From: Desulfobacterales bacterium
GTDB lineage: Bacteria > Desulfobacterota > DSM-4660 > Desulfatiglandales > Desulfatiglandaceae
Length of the DNA: 37,728 nt
Direction: 5' to 3'
NCBI GenBank assembly: GCA_027027005.1
Contig: JALVMN010000178.1
Location: 1 to 37,728, forward strand
Every line of letters begins with the position of its first letter. Within the stretch, counting starts at the first letter, position 1. The position numbers were made by a program, and so were the translations under genes. Below the pieces are notes generated by a model, which worked only from the letters and a program-made list of their open reading frames with translations, was not told the origin of the DNA and ran no database searches. Positions 33,123 through 37,728 of this stretch are shown here, piece by piece.

Positions 33123-34331
33123 TTAGCCAAAAGCTGCCGCCATCTTGAAGATGGGCAAGTACATGGCTATTACCAGACCTCCGATGCTGCCCCCCAAGAA
33201 TACCATGAGCATGGGTTCGAGCATGGAGGTGAGGGCCTCCACAGCAGTGTCCACCTCATCGTCATAGAAATCAGCTATTTTTTCGAGCATGGCATCCAGA
33301 GCACCTGTGGCCTCACCCACAGAGATCATCTGAATCACCATACTAGGAAAGATATCGGTCTCAGAGAGAGGCTCGGCGATGGTCTGGCCCTCTGCAATGC
33401 TACCCCTCACTTCCTGTATCACCTCTTCCAGGACCACATTCCCGGACGTCTTGGCAGTCACATCAAGGGCATCCAGGATGGGCACACCGCTGCTGATCAT
33501 GGTGCCAAAGGTCCTGGTAAATCTTGCCACAGCCACCTTTTTGAGCAGTGGGCCGAATATGGGGAGCTTCAGGGCAAGGGCGTCAGTCTGTTTCCTACCC
33601 CTCTCGGTCTTTCTGTAGTACCTGAAGGCCCAAATCAGCAAGATAAAGGCCACGATGATGTAATGGATCTTGCTCTTGACAAATCTGCTCAGGTTAACAA
33701 CAAACTGGGTGGGGGCGGGTAGGGCCGACCCTACTCCCTTAAACATGTCTTCGAAAACAGGGATGACAAAGACCAATATGATGGTAATCACGATTATTGC
33801 GATACCCATCACCACGGCAGGGTATGTCATGGCCCCCTTGATCCTGGAGCGCAATTTTTCTGCCTTTTCGATATAAGCTGCCAGGCGCTGGAGGATGGTG
33901 TCCAGGATACCGCCCATCTCACCTGCAGCCACCAGGTTCACGAAGAGGTCGTCAAAGACATCTGGATGCTTTTTCAGGGCCTCTGCAAGGGTGGACCCCC
34001 CTTCCACATCCTTGGTCACCTGTTTGAGTATTTTTTTGAAGGTCCTGTTGTCGGTTTGTTCTGCCAGGATAGTGAGGCCTTGGACAAGGGGCAGGCCTGC
34101 ATCTATCATGGTGGAGAACTGACGGGTGAAAACCACAATATCCTTTCTCGTGACCTTTGGCTGGAGAAAAGAGACGTTTTCAAAAAGGTCCTTTGGCTTG
34201 GGCTTGAGTTTCTTTACTGTGAGATTTCTTCTCTTTAATTGCAGACGTGCTATCTTTTCGTCTGCTGCCTCGATTTCACCCTTAATGGTCCGGCCCTTCC
34301 TGGTGACCGCAACCCATTTATAAACCGGCAT
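33123..34331 (-). CDS. pilC: Type IV pilus inner-membrane platform protein PilC (T2SS F family)
   Basis: This 402-residue polytopic protein has the two repeated T2SSF domains: 'FTRQFSTMIDAGLPLVQGL' with 'AGEMGGILDTILQRLA', and 'FTRTFGTMISSGVPILDAL' with 'VGEATGALDAMLEKIA'. TM helices lie near 170-195, 220-240 and 375-395. The N-terminal 'YKWVAVTRKGRTIKGEIEA' is typical of PilC rather than GspF. It forms the platform that pilus ATPases act on. ATG 34331 follows a strong AGGAGG. No pilB or pilT precedes it within the window; it appears to open its own transcript with a PilS-like kinase gene downstream. Confidence 0.94.
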   Translation of the reverse strand: MPVYKWVAVTRKGRTIKGEIEAADEKIARLQLKRRNLTVKKLKPKPKDLFENVSFLQPKVTRKDIVVFTRQFSTMIDAGLPLVQGLTILAEQTDNRTFKKILKQVTKDVEGGSTLAEALKKHPDVFDDLFVNLVAAGEMGGILDTILQRLAAYIEKAEKLRSRIKGAMTYPAVVMGIAIIVITIILVFVIPVFEDMFKGVGSALPAPTQFVVNLSRFVKSKIHYIIVAFILLIWAFRYYRKTERGRKQTDALALKLPIFGPLLKKVAVARFTRTFGTMISSGVPILDALDVTAKTSGNVVLEEVIQEVRGSIAEGQTIAEPLSETDIFPSMVIQMISVGEATGALDAMLEKIADFYDDEVDTAVEALTSMLEPMLMVFLGGSIGGLVIAMYLPIFKMAAAFG

Positions 34332-34505
34332 AAGGTCCTCCTTGATTCCAGGCCCTGCCCAGAGTGGACAGGTATAGCCTCAAACGGACGGCTAAAGATC
34401 TGATCGGCAATCAGCGGACAAACCTTAAGGGGATTTCCCAAAGTGGCCCCACGTATGCCACAAGGTGTCTGAGAGCCCCTTGAAGTGAGGATAATGATCT
34501 AGAGC

Positions 34506-34534
34506 AAAGTATTTGATTTTGAAGAAAGTGTCAA
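34506..34534 (-). promoter_or_regulatory. Weak candidate promoter of pilC
   Basis: On the minus strand a perfect TTGACA (34534-34529) is followed after 17 bases by TACTTT (34511-34506), a poor -10. The leader to pilC would be about 170 bases. The -35 is good but the overall call is weak. Confidence 0.3.
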
Positions 34535-34600
34535 GGTCATCATGAGGCTTCCTTTCCTCTGGCCTATCCGCATTTTAGTCCAGAAAATGACGATTTATTC

Positions 34601-34628
34601 TTGACAAGATAGGGATACTGAATGTTAT
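34601..34628 (+). promoter_or_regulatory. Putative sigma-70 promoter of the carboxylase genes
   Basis: A perfect TTGACA (34601-34606) is followed after 16 bases by TGTTAT (34623-34628), four of six matches. The transcript would start about 80 bases before GTG 34716 and cover the carrier and carboxyltransferase genes. Confidence 0.45.
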
Positions 34629-34715
34629 ATGGTGCGTTTATGGAATCACTGACTCCGCTTGCTAAGGGCGTATGTCGGTCGCTATAAAAACATTGATACA
34701 GAGGAGGATGTAGCT

Positions 34716-34928
34716 GTGGCAGAGATTACTGCTCCTATGGGAGGAAAGGTAATAGACATCAAGGTCAAACCCGGGGATACGGTAAACGAGGGTGACGAGG
34801 TGGTGATAATCGAGGCAATGAAGATGGAATTGCCAATAGTTGCCAACGAGGGTGGCACTGTAAAAGAGATAAAGTGCAATGTGGGAGATGCCGTGGAGGC
34901 CGATGCCGTGCTGATAGTTCTGGAATAG
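34716..34928 (+). CDS. Biotin carboxyl carrier protein subunit (70 aa)
   Basis: This is a minimal biotinyl domain. Lys in 'IEAMKMEL' is the biotin attachment site, about 35 residues from the C-terminus as usual, and the flanks 'APMGGKVIDIKVKPGD' and 'KEIKCNVGDAVEADAVL' form the symmetric beta halves. The ORF track starts at 34659; GTG 34716 with GAGGAGG eight bases upstream is the better start and gives the 70-residue length of other stand-alone carriers. No Ala/Pro-rich linker is present. It carries carboxybiotin between the carboxyltransferase encoded next and, probably, the membrane beta subunit encoded in the converging operon. Confidence 0.9.
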   Translation: MAEITAPMGGKVIDIKVKPGDTVNEGDEVVIIEAMKMELPIVANEGGTVKEIKCNVGDAVEADAVLIVLE

Positions 34929-34997
34929 CTTTTTTGTTTCAAGGCGACAAGAAAAGGGCCTTTTGATAGTCCCGCAATATTTCCTGGAGAAGGGCCA

Positions 34998-36548
34998 ATG
35001 GATATTGAAGAAAAACTGAAAGACTTGGAGAGGCGAAACAGGGAGGCAGAGCTTGGAGGCGGTGAAGAGCGCATAGCAAAACAGCACGCAAAGGGCAAGA
35101 TGACCGCCCGTGAAAGGCTTGACTACCTGTTGGACAAAGGCAGTTTCCAGGAAATAGATAAATTTGTGGTCCACCAGTGTTACGATTTCGGGATGGAAAA
35201 GAAAAAGATCCCAGGCGATGGAGTGGTAACCGGTTACGGGACCATCAATGGAAGGCTCGTATTCGTCTTTTCCCAAGATTTTACCGTTTTCGGTGGGTCG
35301 CTTAGTGGAGCCTTTGGTGCAAAGGTCTGCAAGATAATGGACCTGGCCTTGAAGAATCGAGCCCCTGTGATTGGACTCAATGATTCCGGGGGGGCCAGGA
35401 TCCAGGAGGGAGTAGTAAGTCTTGGGGCCTATGGAGAGATTTTTAAGAGAAATGTCTGGGCATCAGGGGTAATCCCACAGATATCCGTAATAATGGGGCC
35501 CTGTGCAGGTGGGGCCGTATATTCACCGGCTCTGACAGATTTCATAATCATGGTCAAGAACACCAGCAACATGTTTATTACCGGCCCCCAGGTGATAAAG
35601 GCAGTGACCCATGAGGAGGTTACCCCAGAGGAGCTTGGGGGGGCCATGGCCCACAACACCAAGAGCGGTGTTGCCCACTTTGCCGAGGAGGACGACAAGG
35701 CTGCCCTTGACCGGGTAAAAGAAATACTAAGCTACCTTCCCCAGAATTACGAGGAAAAGCCGCCTTCGGTGGAATGCACTGATGACCCCAACAGGACTGA
35801 TCCCTCACTCAACCAAGTGGTCCCCACCAACCCCAGGCGACCCTATGACATCAAGGTGATTATCAAGTCAGTCCTGGACAATAATTACTTTCTCGAGGTG
35901 CACCAGCACTATGCCCAGAACATGGTTGTGGGCTTTGGCAGGCTGAACGGTCAGGTAGTGGGCGTGGTGGCAAATCAGCCAAGGGTCCTTGCCGGCTGTC
36001 TTGACATTGATGCGTCAATAAAGTGCGCCAGATTTGTTAGGACCTGCGACTGCTTCAATATCCCGCTGGTGACCTTCGTGGATGTGCCTGGGTTTCTTCC
36101 CGGAGTCGGCCAAGAGCACGGTGGGATCATAAAGCACGGCTCCAAGGTGATATTCGCGTACTGCGAGGCCACCGTCCCCAAGGTGACGGTAATTACCAGG
36201 AAGGCCTACGGTGGAGCCTATGACGTCATGAGCAGCAAACACCACGGGGGCGATATAAATTACGCCTATCCCACGGCCGAAATCGCTGTCATGGGGCCAG
36301 AGGGAGCGGTAAACATAGTGTTCCGGAAAGAGATCGAGGCATCAGATGATCCAGAGGCAACCCGGGCCAGGCTGGTGGAGGAGTACAGGAGAAACTTTGC
36401 AAGCCCCTTCAAGGCGGCGGAACTGGGTTATATAGATCAGATCATATTTCCTGAAAATACCCGGCCCAGGCTCATCCAGGCCCTCACCATGCTCCAGAAC
36501 AAGAAAGAGAGTATTCCTTACAAGAGGCACGGAAATATCCCCCTGTGA
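34998..36548 (+). CDS. Acyl-CoA carboxyltransferase subunit (MmdA/PccB type)
   Basis: This 516-residue protein of the crotonase-fold carboxyltransferase family moves CO2 between an acyl-CoA and biotin. The N-terminal half has '[17 protein letters not shown]', '[12 protein letters not shown]' and '[17 protein letters not shown]'; the C-terminal half has '[23 protein letters not shown]' and '[18 protein letters not shown]'-like '[13 protein letters not shown]'. The pattern is that of propionyl/methylmalonyl-CoA enzymes, not acetyl-CoA carboxylase. No biotin carboxylase gene is adjacent, and a beta-type decarboxylase subunit is, so a methylmalonyl-CoA decarboxylase alpha subunit is favoured (inference). 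It lies 69 bases after the carrier with RBS GGAGAAGGG. Confidence 0.9.
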   Translation: MDIEEKLKDLERRNREAELGGGEERIAKQHAKGKMTARERLDYLLDKGSFQEIDKFVVHQCYDFGMEKKKIPGDGVVTGYGTINGRLVFVFSQDFTVFGGSLSGAFGAKVCKIMDLALKNRAPVIGLNDSGGARIQEGVVSLGAYGEIFKRNVWASGVIPQISVIMGPCAGGAVYSPALTDFIIMVKNTSNMFITGPQVIKAVTHEEVTPEELGGAMAHNTKSGVAHFAEEDDKAALDRVKEILSYLPQNYEEKPPSVECTDDPNRTDPSLNQVVPTNPRRPYDIKVIIKSVLDNNYFLEVHQHYAQNMVVGFGRLNGQVVGVVANQPRVLAGCLDIDASIKCARFVRTCDCFNIPLVTFVDVPGFLPGVGQEHGGIIKHGSKVIFAYCEATVPKVTVITRKAYGGAYDVMSSKHHGGDINYAYPTAEIAVMGPEGAVNIVFRKEIEASDDPEATRARLVEEYRRNFASPFKAAELGYIDQIIFPENTRPRLIQALTMLQNKKESIPYKRHGNIPL

Positions 36549-36560
36549 CGATCTTGGAAA

Positions 36561-37022
36561 TCATTGCGCTTTGCTTTGAAACTTCCTGGAGATTATCTTC
36601 CCAGAGACGGACATACAGATAAGGATCACCACCAATACGGCAAATACACCAACATATCGTAACACCAAGGTGCCGAGGATCCATGTCCAGGAGTCTTTCC
36701 TGATCTTGACAATCACTCCAGGGGCTCCTTGGGCCTTGGGCCTGTAAATGGTGATGGAATGCCAAGGAAGATTTCCATCATCTTCTATATAGACGGCGTC
36801 GGGCCAATGGCGGACCTTAATGTCTTTCAATCCTTCCAGTGATTTCTTGTAAAAGGCAAGGACCTCATCAAATTTCTTGTTTGACTTGAGCACAAGGCGT
36901 GAGTCAGTCTTTTCCATCACCTGGGCCTGGGGAATAACCGGGGCCTCAAGAAATCTCTCCATACCCAAGACTGGTGTCACAGACAACAAAAGCATAACCA
37001 CACAGAGGGGGAGTAATTTCAT
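36561..37022 (-). CDS. Secreted/membrane protein with OadG-like C-terminal helix
   Basis: This 153-residue protein has a signal peptide (residues 1-20, 'CVVMLLLSVTPVLG'). A periplasmic domain follows (about 25-108, containing 'KSNKKFDEVLAFYKKSLEGLKDIKVRHWPD'), then one TM helix (about 113-138, 'VGVFAVLVVILICM') and a short basic cytoplasmic tail. The helix resembles the N-terminal helix of OadG-type gamma/delta subunits of Na+-pumping decarboxylases, but here it is C-terminal after an exported domain. Its place 25 bases downstream of the beta subunit supports a role in the same complex (inference). The ORF track starts at TTG 37055; ATG 37022 with AGGAG is better. Confidence 0.7.
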   Translation of the reverse strand: MKLLPLCVVMLLLSVTPVLGMERFLEAPVIPQAQVMEKTDSRLVLKSNKKFDEVLAFYKKSLEGLKDIKVRHWPDAVYIEDDGNLPWHSITIYRPKAQGAPGVIVKIRKDSWTWILGTLVLRYVGVFAVLVVILICMSVSGKIISRKFQSKAQ

Positions 37023-37047
37023 CCTATGAACTCCTCTTCCAGCAACG

Positions 37048-37728
37048 CTAGTCAAACATGGCTATAAACATGCCTGCCGCTGCTGCAGACCCGATTACGC
37101 CTGCAAGGTTAGGACCCATGGCGTGCATTAAGAGATAGTTGCTCTTGTCATACTTTTGGCCCATCAATTGAGATACCCTGGCAGCCATGGGTACGGCAGA
37201 GACCCCTGCAGAGCCGATGAGTGGGTTGATTTTTTCTTTCAGAAATAGGTTCATCAACTTGACGGTCATGATTCCACCCACGGTACACACGGCAAAGTCC
37301 AAGAGTCCAAGGCCGAATATAAAGAGCGGCTTCCAACTGAGGAAATTATCTGCGTGCATGGTGGCTCCCACCGAGATCCCCAGGAATATGGTGACAGTAT
37401 TCATGAGGGATTCTTGTGCCGTCTCGGTGAGTCTTCCCACCACGCCAGACTCCCTCATGAGGTTGCCAAGCATGAACATCCCCATGAGCGGGGTCACAGA
37501 GGGGACCAAAAGGGCAATTATCCCAGCAGTGACCAAGGGAAAGATGATTTTTTCCTGCTTTGACACCGCCCTCAGTTGCTTCATCTTTATCTTTCTTTCT
37601 TTTTCATTGGTAAGCCACTTCATGATGGCGGGCTGAATCAAAGGGACCATGGCCATATAGGAATAGGCTGCCAGGGCATTTGGCCCCAAGAGCTGCGGGG
37701 CAAGATGCTGAGTGAGGTAGATGGTTGT
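37048..37728 (-). CDS. Na+-translocating decarboxylase beta subunit (OadB/MmdB/GcdB), partial
   Basis: The reading frame stays open to the window end, so the N-terminal part is missing; 226 codons plus a stop are visible. The ORF-track start at 37689 is an internal TTG (Leu). Landmarks of the carboxybiotin decarboxylase family are '[21 protein letters not shown]', '[21 protein letters not shown]', '[23 protein letters not shown]', '[13 protein letters not shown]' and the C-terminal '[20 protein letters not shown]'. This multi-spanning subunit couples decarboxylation of carboxybiotin to Na+ export. It is upstream of the OadG-like gene on the minus strand and converges on the carrier/carboxyltransferase genes. 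Oxaloacetate, methylmalonyl-CoA and glutaconyl-CoA types cannot be told apart from this piece. Confidence 0.93.
   Translation of the reverse strand, partial: TTIYLTQHLAPQLLGPNALAAYSYMAMVPLIQPAIMKWLTNEKERKIKMKQLRAVSKQEKIIFPLVTAGIIALLVPSVTPLMGMFMLGNLMRESGVVGRLTETAQESLMNTVTIFLGISVGATMHADNFLSWKPLFIFGLGLLDFAVCTVGGIMTVKLMNLFLKEKINPLIGSAGVSAVPMAARVSQLMGQKYDKSNYLLMHAMGPNLAGVIGSAAAAGMFIAMFD

Larger units (their letters stand above)
34332..34715. other. Divergent intergenic region between pilC and the biotin carrier gene
   Basis: This 384-base region separates two divergent operons. It holds a TTGACA promoter facing each way (minus at 34534, plus at 34601). It also has two short inverted repeats, GTGGC/GCCAC (34443-34461) and TAGCC/GGCTA in the pilC leader. 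I found no sigma-54 -24/-12 element, although PilC operons elsewhere can be linked to PilS/PilR. The track ORF starting at 34659 is an upstream extension of the carrier gene and is not needed. I see no small gene or RNA here. Confidence 0.6.

Noticed and set aside
33024-33722. 232-aa plus-strand ORF opposite pilC
   Set aside because: Antisense shadow with a His-rich unnatural composition.

Overview
The window looks like a chromosomal, mostly housekeeping segment of a Gram-negative anaerobe, probably a member of the Desulfobacterota (former Deltaproteobacteria). This is inferred from protein resemblance (GlnD, the KptA-like protein, the TIGR03960-type radical SAM/DUF2344 fusion, the CHASE2 kinase) and from anaerobic traits: many Fe-S proteins, a predicted PPi-dependent phosphofructokinase, and parts of a sodium-pumping decarboxylase. 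It does not rest on a marker gene. I see no phage, transposase, IS element or CRISPR array. Coding density is very high and many neighbouring genes overlap or touch.

Layout. 1-2847 (+): 3' end of prmA, a hotdog thioesterase, an alpha/beta hydrolase, queG and a stand-alone HNH protein, closed by a perfect bidirectional hairpin terminator. 2886-3629 (-): HIT protein and an unknown small protein. 3930-8162 (+): nitrogen-control block glnB-glnD-gdhA. 8153-9607 (-): mpl. 9740-9928 (+): rpmB. 9936-16085 (-): PPi-type phosphofructokinase, ispG, proS and the (p)ppGpp synthetase/hydrolase gene as one tight operon. 16211-18009 (+): promoter, structured leader candidate, aminotransferase, NIL-domain ferredoxin and terminator. 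18117-19484 (+): mtaB. 19487-22472 (-): pyrF, a degenerate KptA-like protein and pncB. 22627-22702 (+): tRNA-Thr(CGU), then a small zinc-ribbon protein. 23110-31176 (-): radical SAM/DUF2344 protein, RNase G, CHASE2 Ser/Thr kinase, PP2C phosphatase and double-FHA protein. 31366-34331 (-): pilC and a PilS-like sensor kinase. 34601-36548 (+): biotin carrier and carboxyltransferase. 36561-37728 (-): an OadG-like membrane protein and the decarboxylase beta subunit, which is cut by the window end.

How the genes work together. glnB, glnD and gdhA join PII signalling to ammonia assimilation. The biotin carrier, carboxyltransferase, OadG-like protein and beta subunit supply all the parts of a Na+-translocating (methylmalonyl-CoA type) decarboxylase, arranged as two convergent operons. 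The kinase, phosphatase and FHA protein form a complete write-erase-read Ser/Thr phosphorylation cassette downstream of RNase G. The phosphofructokinase carries the residues typical of pyrophosphate users and shares an operon with proS, which releases PPi, and with the stringent-response enzyme.

Most notable observations: the KptA-like protein that has lost most catalytic motifs; a hand-folded pseudoknot-like leader before the aminotransferase/NIL-ferredoxin operon; the RNase G-linked phospho-signalling cassette; and the split decarboxylase with an unusual OadG-like subunit. All folding and family statements are by eye.
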